Assembly: GCA_946478645.1 (NCBI GenBank) | Contig: CAMLCW010000103.1 | Span: forward strand, 1-13,803 | DNA: 13,803 nt | Direction: 5' to 3' | Source of the DNA: an uncultured Variovorax sp. | Lineage (GTDB): Bacteria; Pseudomonadota; Gammaproteobacteria; Burkholderiales; Burkholderiaceae | In this document: positions 1-6,453 of the stretch, in pieces | How positions within the stretch are numbered: position 1 is the first letter of the stretch | How the letters are laid out: each line of letters starts with the position of its first letter | Notes under the pieces: generated by a model | The model's database searches: none | Told to the model about the DNA's origin: nothing | The model's input: only the letters and a program-made list of their open reading frames with translations | Translations under genes and position numbers: made by a program

Positions 1-950
1 CCTGGAGCGCGATACTTGCTGGCGCAGCAGGCGCTGCAGCGCTGTCGCTCGTCCTGCTGCTGCTCGGCACGGGGCTCGGGATGTCGTCGATCAGCCCGTG
101 GTCAGACCGGGGCGCAAGCGCGGCGACCATCGGCATCGCCACCATCCTGTGGCTTTCGTTCATGCAGCTCGCAGCATCGGGGCTGGGCGGCTACCTGGCC
201 GGCCGGCTCCGCACGCGATGGTCCGGCATCCACACGGACGAGGTCTTCTTCCGCGACACGGCGCACGGATTCCTCACCTGGGCCGTGGCCACGTTGCTGA
301 CGGCCGGGCTCATGAGCTCGGTGGTGGGCTCGGTTCTCGGCACGAGCGCCCGGGCGGGCGCCACAGTGGCCGGCGGCGCCGCGGCGGCAGCCTCCGTCGC
401 CGGTGCGGCAACGGGTGGATCGCAGGCAGCGCCGGGCAGTGGTCCCGGCCCCATGGGCTATCACATCGATGCGCTGTTCCGCCAAGAGCCGCGCGGTGCC
501 GGTTCGGTGCCTCCGGTGGCCCCCGCATCCGCCGCACCCGCCATGCCCGCGGCGCCCAACGAGGCGAGCACCGCATCTTCATCGCTGCCGATCGCCACGC
601 CGGCGCCGCCGCCGCCGGCCGACCCGGCTGCGGTCCACACGGAGATCGGCCGCATCTTCGCGAACGGCATGCGCGACGGCGCGCTGCCCGCGGAAGACAC
701 GCGCTACGCGGCCCAACTTGTCGCCCAGCGCACGGGCCTGAGTCAGCCTGAAGCCGAGAAGCGGGTCACCGACATCTTCGCCAAGGCCCGTGCGGCGCGC
801 GACGACGCCGAGGCCAAGGCCAAGCAGGCCACCGATGACGCACGCAAGGCCTCGGCCTATGCCTCGCTGTGGATGGTGGTGTCGCTCTTCATCGGCGCCT
901 TCGTCGCGAGCTTTGCCGCGACCTACGGCGGCCGCCGCCGCGACCTCTGA
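1..950 (+). CDS. Ala/Gly-rich multi-pass membrane protein, 5'-truncated by the window edge ("PhnA-like" annotation group)
   Basis: The reading frame is open from the first complete codon (position 3) through the ATG at 81 to the TGA at 948-950, so the gene starts outside the window. The codons before 81 encode a hydrophobic stretch (WSAILAGAAG, then ALSLVLLLLGTG) that is clearly a transmembrane helix, so 81 is not the true start. Counting from the Met at 81, further hydrophobic segments lie near residues 19-45, 68-90 and, at the C-terminus, 262-282, which is followed by GGRRRDL. Between them is a long Ala/Pro/Gly-rich linker (about 95-180) and a charged Ala/Lys/Asp helix (about 225-258) that could be coiled coil. 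Proteins starting with this type of TM segment are common in Comamonadaceae and are sometimes labelled PhnA-like. I know no demonstrated function and the label should not be read as phosphonate metabolism. It is followed within 30 bases by a small membrane-protein gene. Confidence 0.8.
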   Translation, partial: WSAILAGAAGAAALSLVLLLLGTGLGMSSISPWSDRGASAATIGIATILWLSFMQLAASGLGGYLAGRLRTRWSGIHTDEVFFRDTAHGFLTWAVATLLTAGLMSSVVGSVLGTSARAGATVAGGAAAAASVAGAATGGSQAAPGSGPGPMGYHIDALFRQEPRGAGSVPPVAPASAAPAMPAAPNEASTASSSLPIATPAPPPPADPAAVHTEIGRIFANGMRDGALPAEDTRYAAQLVAQRTGLSQPEAEKRVTDIFAKARAARDDAEAKAKQATDDARKASAYASLWMVVSLFIGAFVASFAATYGGRRRDL

Positions 951-980
951 AGCCCTTCGATCAATCACAAGGAGATCACC

Positions 981-1052
981 ATGCCTTCACTTCTGCTCTG
1001 GTTCCTCGGGGTACCGATTCCCGTGATCATTCTGTTGGCGATACTGTTCTAG
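981..1052 (+). CDS. 23-aa hydrophobic small membrane protein
   Basis: A very short gene of 23 codons plus stop. It is preceded by a strong Shine-Dalgarno sequence, AAGGAG at 969-974, six bases before the ATG. The peptide begins MPSLLLWFLGVPIPV and continues almost entirely with Ile, Leu, Val, Ala and Phe, with no charged residue, so it is one membrane-spanning helix with a Gly-Val-Pro-Ile-Pro kink. It follows the upstream membrane-protein gene by 30 bases on the same strand and could be cotranscribed. I recall similar tiny L-L-W-x-x-G-x-P-x-P-x-I-I-L peptides in other proteobacteria, which supports a real gene, but no function is known to me. The ribosome binding site and uniform hydrophobicity are the direct evidence. 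Confidence 0.72.
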   Translation: MPSLLLWFLGVPIPVIILLAILF

Positions 1053-1277
1053 GTGGCTGTGGCCTCGGCGTCGGGGAAGCTTCCGATGCGGATCCGCCGC
1101 CGACCCCGGCGAATCGCGACAGCCCCTTCGTTTATTCCGACGTACAGCGCCGCTTTGACCCAATGCCCAACGAATGCGCGACCGGGGCGCGCGCGACATG
1201 CGGCAGCGCTATGCTCAATGGGCCTCGCGGGCGAGGTGTTCGCACCATGGAATCCAATAACGCCGCACTGCAATCCA

Positions 1278-1679
1278 ATGAGCGAAGACGAGATCACCCG
1301 ATACATCATCGAATCACTGGAGGACGAACACTTCCAGGTCGCGGACGGGAACACCTTCTTCTTTCACGGCAACGACAACAGGTTCCCCTGCGCGACCATC
1401 GTCACCAGGGACGACGAATTCGACAGTGCCTCCAACCTCGACCGCTCGGGCGTCTTCCGGCTCAACATCGGACCCGATAAGGAAACGTTTGGCGTGTTGT
1501 TCGCTGAAAGCGAGCCTGCCGGCATCGACCTCACTGCACTCGACGAACTGATGCCCCACCCTGTCTACGTGAAGACGTACTGGATCAGCGTGATCAACCC
1601 GAGCGAAAAAACATTCGACAGAGTCAAGCCGTTGCTCCGCAAGGCCCGCGACCTCGCGGCTGCAGGGGACGCACGCTAA
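1278..1679 (+). CDS. DUF6194-family protein
   Basis: A protein of 133 residues starting MSEDEITRYI. The frame is open further upstream to 1053, but the preceding residues are Arg/Pro-rich and do not look like a protein, while family resemblance starts exactly at MSEDEI. I therefore choose the ATG at 1278, although no strong ribosome binding site precedes it. Visible features are an N-terminal helix, an FFFHGND segment, FPCATIVTRDDEFD, and the SNLDR-x-GVFRLNIG stretch (about residues 54-70) that I associate with the DUF6194 group. The C-terminus (VYVKTYWISVINPSEKTFD) also fits. The family is cytosolic, lacks a signal peptide and has no established function. The neighbours do not clarify its role. 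Confidence is good for the family, none for a reaction. Confidence 0.75.
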   Translation: MSEDEITRYIIESLEDEHFQVADGNTFFFHGNDNRFPCATIVTRDDEFDSASNLDRSGVFRLNIGPDKETFGVLFAESEPAGIDLTALDELMPHPVYVKTYWISVINPSEKTFDRVKPLLRKARDLAAAGDAR

Positions 1680-1751
1680 TACCTCCGGCCGCCGACCCGG
1701 CGAAGCAGACGAGGGAGCGCCAATTCTGGTTGCTTTGCCCGTCTTCGCGAT

Positions 1752-2720
1752 TCACGCGCCGGTTCGCCGGTGGTCTGCCCGGCCCGGTGCCTGTTGCCGC
1801 CGGTACTCGGCGGGCGCCATTCCCAGGTTGCGTACAAAGGCACGCCGCATGACCTCGTGCGAGCCGTATCCGCACTGTGCAGCGATGGCCTTGAGTGGGC
1901 GCGTGCTTGTTTCGATCAGGCGGCATGCCGCATCGAGCCGGATCTGCTCGACGCCACGTGCAGGCGTGAGGCCGGTCGCCCGCCGGTAATGGCGCGCGAA
2001 GGTGCGCCAAGACATCAACGCCTGGGCCGCCAACCGCTCGACAGTGAGCGGGTCGCGCAGATGCAGCGTGATCCACAGATGCAGTCGTGCGATGCGCTCA
2101 TCGGCCGGCGGCCGCTCGATCAGCCTGCTGCGGAAACCAACCGCGCCATAGGCCGCGCTGCCCGGCGCAGGCAGGCGCGCGGCGATAGCCTCGGCCCAGC
2201 GTCTTCCATGGTCCTGCTCGATCCACGAGAGCGCGATGTCGATGCCTGTGGCCGAGGTGCTCGAGACCCAGCGGCTGCGGTCCGCGGCCGCGAAGCCGAC
2301 CTCGAGGCTCTTCTCGCCTTTCGGGGGTGGCGGCATACGCACGGCTTCCGTGAGGAGCTGCAGTGCCGCGGTGCCGAAGGCGGCCCCCCGTTCCACATGT
2401 GCCTGATGGCGCGCGAGCCAGGCGCGAGCGCGTGGCCAGGCATCGCGCGGCGACGGGCCGGTCGGTGTGCCGGGACCCGCAGCGACGACAAGTGTCTGCG
2501 GAGGTCCGCCCAAGCGACGCGGCAATGCCGTCGCGGCAATGGCAACGCCGCTGGAGCTCTGCACCGACCCGCGCTCCGCACCGAACAGCCGCACCCGGTA
2601 GGGGCCCGAGCAGGCGGTCATCTCGGCGAGGCTGTTCGCGGTCTTGAGCACCTCAAGTGCGCCGCTCACTTCCAGCAGCGAGAATCCGGGGAGCAGCAGG
2701 AACGAGACCGTGTGCATCAC
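1752..2720 (-). CDS. GlxA-type AraC-family transcriptional regulator (DJ-1/PfpI-like sensor + AraC HTH)
   Basis: About 322 residues; the start is either GTG at 2720 or the adjacent ATG at 2717. GAGGAG lies about 14 bases upstream, which is somewhat far. Residues 3-185 form a DJ-1/PfpI (class I amidotransferase-like) domain beginning HTVSFLLLPGFSLLEVSGALEV, with LVVAAGPG near residues 77-84. Residues about 213-312 form the AraC double helix-turn-helix, including PLTVERLAAQALMSWRTFARHYR and the C-terminal AAQCGYGSHEVMRRAF...GMAPAEYRR. The nucleophile-elbow position of the DJ-1 domain reads AAFGTA (113-118) and has no Cys. GlxA-type regulators generally do not catalyse, and this loop supports a ligand-sensing role. 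The stretch between the loop and the HTH differs from the usual family consensus. The gene is divergent from luxR across 308 bases. Its ligand and targets cannot be read from the sequence; control of luxR is possible but is inference. Confidence 0.88.
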   Translation of the reverse strand: MMHTVSFLLLPGFSLLEVSGALEVLKTANSLAEMTACSGPYRVRLFGAERGSVQSSSGVAIAATALPRRLGGPPQTLVVAAGPGTPTGPSPRDAWPRARAWLARHQAHVERGAAFGTAALQLLTEAVRMPPPPKGEKSLEVGFAAADRSRWVSSTSATGIDIALSWIEQDHGRRWAEAIAARLPAPGSAAYGAVGFRSRLIERPPADERIARLHLWITLHLRDPLTVERLAAQALMSWRTFARHYRRATGLTPARGVEQIRLDAACRLIETSTRPLKAIAAQCGYGSHEVMRRAFVRNLGMAPAEYRRQQAPGRADHRRTGA

Positions 2721-3028
2721 TGGCAGGCAATGTTCTCCTCATGGGAGCGGTCGCCGCCCGGCAGTGTCCTGGAAGGCCGAATCGATCGGCCGTTGCCGTG
2801 TCGGAGCGGGACAGTCTTCCAATTGGCAGGAATCGTGGTGAATCTGTGGGGCTGCGAGCGCAGCCAGCTTCTAGACTGCGCCGATCATAGTTGTCGAACC
2901 GCATCAGTGGCCATGAATCCCAGTGCGTCGCTCCGACCTCCACTCCAGCCCCGCGGCCGCGCGTCGAACCCGTGGTGGCGGCCTCTTCGCGAGAACACAT
3001 CGCTGGGGGACGAGCGCGGAGGTGCCGC
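2721..3028. promoter_or_regulatory. Divergent intergenic region between the GlxA-type regulator and luxR, with one short palindrome
   Basis: This 308-base stretch must hold the promoters of both flanking regulators. A dyad GGCCGA-ATCGA-TCGGCC lies at 2775-2791 (six-base arms, five-base spacer), about 58-74 bases upstream of the AraC-type gene's start, and could be an operator. In GC-rich DNA such a dyad may also be chance. I see no convincing -35/-10 pair and no lux-box-like 20-mer here. The luxR reading frame is open upstream to 2891, but the strong GGAGG at 3018-3022 places the start at 3029. Confidence 0.35.
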
Positions 3029-3736
3029 ATGAAGGATTGGACGCAACAGGTGCTTGCGCGGCTTTCCAAGGCGCAAGATGCGCACGGCGCATTCCAGCAG
3101 ATCAGTATTGCAGCCAGGCACCTGGGTTTCGAGCATTGCGCTTACGGGATTCGCATGCCGTTCCCGTTCACTCGGCTGAACATCCAGATGTTGAGCAACT
3201 ACGACCAGGGATGGCGCCAGCGCTACCTGGATGCAGGCTATGTCGAGGTGGATCCCACCGTCGCCCATGGGACGCGCAGCCTCCAGCCTGTGGTCTGGAG
3301 CGACAAACTTTTCGGCAAGGCACCGCAGATGTGGGATGAGGCGCGATCGTTCGGCTTGCGCGTCGGGTTGGCGCAATCCGTCTTCGAGCCCGACGGGCGC
3401 GTCGGCATGCTGTCGCTCGCGCGGTCGAGCGGCCGGCTCACGAAGTCGGAGATGCGTGCGCACGACCCGCTGCTCAGATGGCTGGTGAACACGGCCCATT
3501 GTGCGCTCTCGCCATACCTCAGCAGGAGCCCGCTGGCCGACATGGAGCAGTTGACTTTGCGACAGTGGGAAGTGATGCGCTGGACAGCCGACGGCAAGAC
3601 CAGCGAAGAGATCGCGGCCATCCTCAACATCTCGACGGGGACGGTCAACTTTCATGTCCAGAACGCGATGGCAAAGCTGCGGGCCAACAACAAGAACGCG
3701 ACCGTGGCGCGCGCGGCGCGGCTGGGCCTTCTTTGA
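3029..3736 (+). CDS. LuxR-family acyl-homoserine-lactone receptor / transcriptional regulator
   Basis: A protein of 235 residues beginning MKDWTQQVLA. GGAGG at 3018-3022, six bases before the ATG at 3029, fixes the start over a longer open frame. Residues about 15-165 form the autoinducer-binding domain. All six residues conserved across TraR/LuxR ligand pockets can be placed with nearly canonical spacing: W62, Y66, D75, P76, W90 and G113. Residues about 172-235 form the LuxR (GerE) helix-turn-helix, with LTLRQWEVMRWTADGKTSEEIAAIL and STGTVNFHVQNAMAKL. The usual E of the LTxRE motif is Q (Q179). Presumably it binds the signal made by the adjacent LuxI and acts at lux-box sites such as 4436-4455. 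It converges on luxI and their coding sequences overlap by 92 bases. Whether it is an activator or a repressor in the unliganded state cannot be told from the sequence. Confidence 0.93.
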   Translation: MKDWTQQVLARLSKAQDAHGAFQQISIAARHLGFEHCAYGIRMPFPFTRLNIQMLSNYDQGWRQRYLDAGYVEVDPTVAHGTRSLQPVVWSDKLFGKAPQMWDEARSFGLRVGLAQSVFEPDGRVGMLSLARSSGRLTKSEMRAHDPLLRWLVNTAHCALSPYLSRSPLADMEQLTLRQWEVMRWTADGKTSEEIAAILNISTGTVNFHVQNAMAKLRANNKNATVARAARLGLL

Positions 3737-4382
3737 ATCTCGCGGCGGCACTCAGTAGCGCGCGGCGCGGGCGGGTCTGCGCTGCCGCAGCCGGTGCGCA
3801 GACCGGCCCGCCGGGTGGGCACCAGTGCGCATCGACATCGATGAGGCAGGCCATCAGGTATTGATCGCCGATCCGCAGCGGCGTCGCGACGCGTCGCGAG
3901 GTCAGGCCGGCCCTGCGCAGAATCCGTTCGATACCGACGGGTGAGACGCTGACCAGTTGCCGTGCGCGCTGCCTGGCAACGACGCGCATCGCCTGCGCCA
4001 GCAGCGCGAGCGCGGTCGAAGGCACGTCGACGCCGCTGCCTTCGCGGCGGGCCGCGCCGAAGTCTACAGCGGCGAAGCGCGAAAGTTCCCATACGCGTGA
4101 ACTGTTCGGCGCCGGCGCACCGCCCAACAGCTGGGGAAAGACGGATGCGAGCAGGTAGGGGCGCTCGGTCGGCAGCAGCCTCGCCGTGCCGATGATGGCC
4201 CCGGAGGTGTCGCGCGCGATGAGGTAGCAGGTGTCGGGGCGATCGAACTGGTCCAGCTCCAGACGGCCACGCGTCGGGAGCTTCCAGCCGAGCTTCTCCA
4301 CGAAGACCTCGTACCGATAGCGGGCCATGTCGGAGAGCAGCTCCGACGGCAATTGTTCGGGCGTTCCAGCGATGATGTCCAT
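3645..4382 (-). CDS. LuxI-family acyl-homoserine-lactone synthase with C-terminal extension
   Basis: A protein of 245 residues starting at the ATG at 4382, with AAGAGGA at 4387-4393 as ribosome binding site. The enzyme joins S-adenosylmethionine and an acyl donor (acyl-ACP or acyl-CoA) to make an N-acyl-homoserine lactone. The family's invariant residues are present: R23, F27 and W33 in RYEVFVEKLGW, D44 and D47 in ELDQFD, R68 in GTARLL, and E99, S101 and R102 in VWELSRF. LuxI proteins usually end soon after the equivalent of IDVDAHW (181-187). Here about 57 further Arg/Ala/Pro/Cys-rich residues follow, the last 30 lying antisense to the luxR 3' end. This tail looks like frame read-through rather than a domain. 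The acyl chain cannot be predicted from the sequence. A lux-box-like palindrome upstream suggests positive autoinduction. Confidence 0.93.
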   Translation of the reverse strand: MDIIAGTPEQLPSELLSDMARYRYEVFVEKLGWKLPTRGRLELDQFDRPDTCYLIARDTSGAIIGTARLLPTERPYLLASVFPQLLGGAPAPNSSRVWELSRFAAVDFGAARREGSGVDVPSTALALLAQAMRVVARQRARQLVSVSPVGIERILRRAGLTSRRVATPLRIGDQYLMACLIDVDAHWCPPGGPVCAPAAAAQTRPRRALLSAAARFKEGPAAPRAPRSRSCCWPAALPSRSGHES

Positions 4383-4408
4383 GGCGTCCTCTTTCTGCTT
4401 GAGGCCGC

Positions 4409-4456
4409 ATTACAGCGGGATGACAACCGCGCTGGCACTAGCAATATTCATAGTGC
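4409..4456 (-). promoter_or_regulatory. Putative lux box and -10 element of the luxI promoter
   Basis: A 20-base imperfect palindrome at 4436-4455 has CACTA and TAGTG arms and a central AATATT, with 16 of 20 positions symmetric. The outer arms extend to GCACTA/TAGTGC at 4435-4456. Read on the minus strand, TGTAAT (4409-4414, one mismatch to TATAAT) lies 22-27 bases downstream of the box. The -35 position (about 4432-4437, TGCCAG) is poor. A start site about 7 bases after the -10 would place the box centre near -43. Lux boxes are 20-bp dyads usually centred near -42.5 and overlapping a weak -35. Geometry, size and position (about 63 bases from box centre to the luxI ATG) all fit, although the arm sequence is not the V. 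fischeri consensus. Confidence 0.6.
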
Positions 4457-4712
4457 AGGCGCGAGTACGCCGCGCCCGCGCGCCGGGCCGCGCAGGCCAT
4501 GGCGCAGTGCCAGCACATTGCATGAGATGAACAGACAACACCGACGTGCGTCGCCGGCAGCCTCGTTGTCCGAGGAGGATGGACGCTTCGAGACGTCCTG
4601 AAGGACCGCTGCAGATCGAGGTCTCCGTTGTTCCACATGCAAGCCTTGTCGACATGCCCGGCGAAATGAATCATCCAGCGCTGGCATTCGCTTTCATCCA
4701 TCTACAGGGCAC
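4457..4712. other. Intergenic region between luxI promoter and mutase gene
   Basis: This stretch separates the luxI promoter from the divergent mutase gene. Short frames on both strands lack protein-like composition. One ATG (4579) is preceded by GAGGAGG with no spacing, which is not a workable ribosome binding site. I see no second lux-box-like palindrome and no convincing promoter for the mutase gene. Confidence 0.4.
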
Positions 4713-5180
4713 ATGTCCAAACCGTCGAGCGAGCCGCATGACGTGCGCCGCGCGTTGGTGCCTGAACTGCAGCCTCGTTCGAACCTCTGCCACCACACGA
4801 CCATGACACATCTCGCGCTGTGCGCAACCTCCCCACCGGACCGGCGGCGGGGCATGTCCGGCTCCGGCTCGACCACCACACCGGACGATGCCCAGCGCCG
4901 GCTCGAAGATTTGCGTTCGGAACTCGACGCGATCGATGCCCGGCTGCTCGAGGACCTTCGACAGCGGCTCGAGATCTGCACGAGGATCGGATCGCACAAG
5001 AAGGCGCACGCGATCCCGATGCTTCAACCTGCGAGGATCGCGACCGTCCATCTGCGCGCGGCCGCCTTCGCCGCCGTGCATGGCCTTCGCCCGGACTTCT
5101 TGCGCGCCGCCTACGACCTTGTGATCGCGGAAAGCTGCCGGATCGAGGACGAGCTCATCCGCTCGGGGCGGAGTGCCTGA
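4713..5180 (+). CDS. papB: AroQ-fold mutase, probable 4-amino-4-deoxychorismate mutase (PapB-like)
   Basis: An AroQ-class all-helical domain occupies residues about 58-150 (numbering from 4713). Aligned by eye to E. coli chorismate mutase, the catalytic R11, R28, K39, R51 and S84 are kept as R68, R85, K96, R108 and S141, and Q88 is E145. D48 and E52, which contact the C4 hydroxyl of chorismate, are replaced by Q105 and I109, giving the local pattern PMLQPARI. From memory, actinobacterial 4-amino-4-deoxychorismate mutases (PapB) share this M-x-Q-P-x-R pattern, so the substrate is probably 4-amino-4-deoxychorismate, yielding 4-amino-4-deoxyprephenate. The fused aminodeoxychorismate synthase nearby would supply it. 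The start is uncertain: ATGs at 4713 (AGGG upstream), 4803 and 4854 are in frame, and 4854 gives 108 aa, nearer the family size. The XRE-cupin gene follows 81 bases later. Plain chorismate mutase or isochorismate-pyruvate lyase are the alternatives. Confidence 0.8.
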   Translation: MSKPSSEPHDVRRALVPELQPRSNLCHHTTMTHLALCATSPPDRRRGMSGSGSTTTPDDAQRRLEDLRSELDAIDARLLEDLRQRLEICTRIGSHKKAHAIPMLQPARIATVHLRAAAFAAVHGLRPDFLRAAYDLVIAESCRIEDELIRSGRSA

Positions 5181-5261
5181 TGACGCCGTTCGGACACGGG
5201 GCTCGCAATTCCTCCGCGCGTCATCCGTTCAGGCCCGGCGACGCAAGGAGGCATTGAGCCG

Positions 5262-5930
5262 ATGGCACGCAAGCAGGTGGCGTCGCCCTTTCCCACCGCT
5301 CGGCCGCTCAGGCTGCCGGCGTCGTTGCTTCAACGCGCTCGCGCGCCTGCGCGGCCTGCACGCAGCGCCCCGGCGTCGCGCATCGGCGCGCAGATCAAGG
5401 CCCTCCGCATAGCGTCGGGCGCTTCTGGCGGCGAACTCGCGCAGAACGCCGGGATCTCCCGGTCCATGCTCTCGCGCATCGAGCGCGGCCTGGTATCGCC
5501 TTCGGTCGAGACGCTCGATCGCATCGCGTGTGGACTCGATGTGTCGATGTCGCGCTTTTTCTCCGACCAGTTCGACCGCACCGACTTCTGCCATGTGCCG
5601 GCCGGCACGGGCATCCGGATCGACAGGATCGGCGCCGTGGCCGGTTACGGCTATGAATTGCTCGGGCACCTGCTGTCGGGCAACCTCTTCGTCGAACCGT
5701 ACCTCGTGCGTCTGGAAGAGGAGGCCGAGCCCTACGTGAGCTTTCAGCATCCCGGGCTCAAGTTCCTGTACATGGTCTCGGGACGCGTGAGCTATCGCTA
5801 CGGCGCCAAGGTTGTGGAACTCGGCAGCGGCGACTCCCTGCTGTTCGAGGCGAGCGCGCTGCACGGCATCGAGCTCATCCATGAATCGCCTGTCGCCTAC
5901 CTCAGTGTCGTCTTCTCGCTGCGTGATTGA
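5262..5930 (+). CDS. XRE-family regulator with C-terminal cupin domain
   Basis: A protein of 222 residues; AAGGAGG at 5245-5251 precedes the ATG by ten bases. A 35-residue Arg/Pro/Ala-rich N-terminal tail precedes the XRE helix-turn-helix (about 40-97: IGAQIKALRIASG...GELAQNAGISRSMLSRIERGLVSPSVETLDRIA). The C-terminal half (about 140-218) is a cupin_2 fold with HPGLKFLYMVSGRVSYRY, the LGSGDSLLFEASALHG turn and a closing SVVFSL strand. XRE-cupin proteins are cytosolic regulators whose cupin senses a small molecule, often an amino acid, amine or organic acid. The gene lies 81 bases after the mutase on the same strand, which suggests cotranscription and a role in sensing a pathway substrate or product; that role is inference. 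The start could lie further in, but the ribosome binding site supports 5262. Confidence 0.88.
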   Translation: MARKQVASPFPTARPLRLPASLLQRARAPARPARSAPASRIGAQIKALRIASGASGGELAQNAGISRSMLSRIERGLVSPSVETLDRIACGLDVSMSRFFSDQFDRTDFCHVPAGTGIRIDRIGAVAGYGYELLGHLLSGNLFVEPYLVRLEEEAEPYVSFQHPGLKFLYMVSGRVSYRYGAKVVELGSGDSLLFEASALHGIELIHESPVAYLSVVFSLRD

Positions 5931-6111
5931 ACTTCAGCCAACTTGACAGGCCCCCTGAATCATGCCGCCGCTGTGGGTTCTCAGTGGGAGCTGGACACCA
6001 ATCACCTTTGAACCGCTTGCCAGCCCGATGAATATCTCGCCTTTGAACCATTGTCCACTCAAGATGGATTTCTTCGGGTCGTGTCTCGCTGAACTTGGAA
6101 TTTGACGGCCA

Positions 6112-6275
6112 GACACGAACGGGCTGCTCAGGCAGTACATGCCGAAAGGCATCGGCATCTCGAGCTACTCACAGGCTCAGCTCAATGCGGCCGCGCGACA
6201 ATCGAACGTGAGGCCGCGCAAGACGCTTGGCAGACGGACGCTGAAATGTTCAGCGTATCTGTTGCATTGACCGGT
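6112..6275 (+). mobile_element. IS30-family transposase C-terminal relic, frameshifted
   Basis: No intact gene exists here, but the forward frame from 6112 reads DTNGLLRQYMPKG, then SSYSQAQLNAAARQ and RPRKTLG (to 6231). It then continues, after a shift to another frame, as WQT-AEMFSVSVALTG-like sequence (6228-6275). This matches the conserved C-terminus of IS30-family transposases (NGLLRQYxPKG ... S-x-x-QLNxVARQLNxRPRKTLG). An in-frame TGA at 6103-6105 lies just upstream, and the catalytic DDE region and the terminal inverted repeats are absent. It is therefore an old, deleted insertion-sequence remnant. The surrounding stretch 5931-6453 (523 bases) holds no other gene I can name. One reverse frame, about 5934-6110, has a protein-like composition but is not recognised. 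Confidence 0.75.
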
Positions 6276-6453
6276 CGGATCCGCCGCCGGAAGCGGAAGT
6301 TCGTCACGGCCTCCCAGTGAGTCCTCGGCTGGACACCGTCGGTCGTTTTGGGCCCGCAGGTGGCCACGGTACAAGGCGCTCGACCAGGTGACCTGCAGAA
6401 GCATTTGGCTGTTGAACCGGATGTTGCCGGCATCTCGGCGAATACACCGATGC

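Noticed and set aside
2891..3028. N-terminal extension of LuxR using the upstream start at 2891
   Set aside because: The extra 46 residues are Pro/Arg/Ser-rich and unlike LuxR, while GGAGG at 3018-3022 gives a proper start at 3029.
1770..3032. 420-codon forward open frame opposite the AraC-type regulator
   Set aside because: It is antisense to a well supported GlxA-type gene, has Arg/Gly-rich non-protein composition and lacks a ribosome binding site.
4579..4806. Short forward frame starting at 4579 beside a GAGGAGG sequence
   Set aside because: The Shine-Dalgarno-like sequence abuts the ATG with no spacing and the peptide resembles nothing; it also runs into the mutase gene in another frame.
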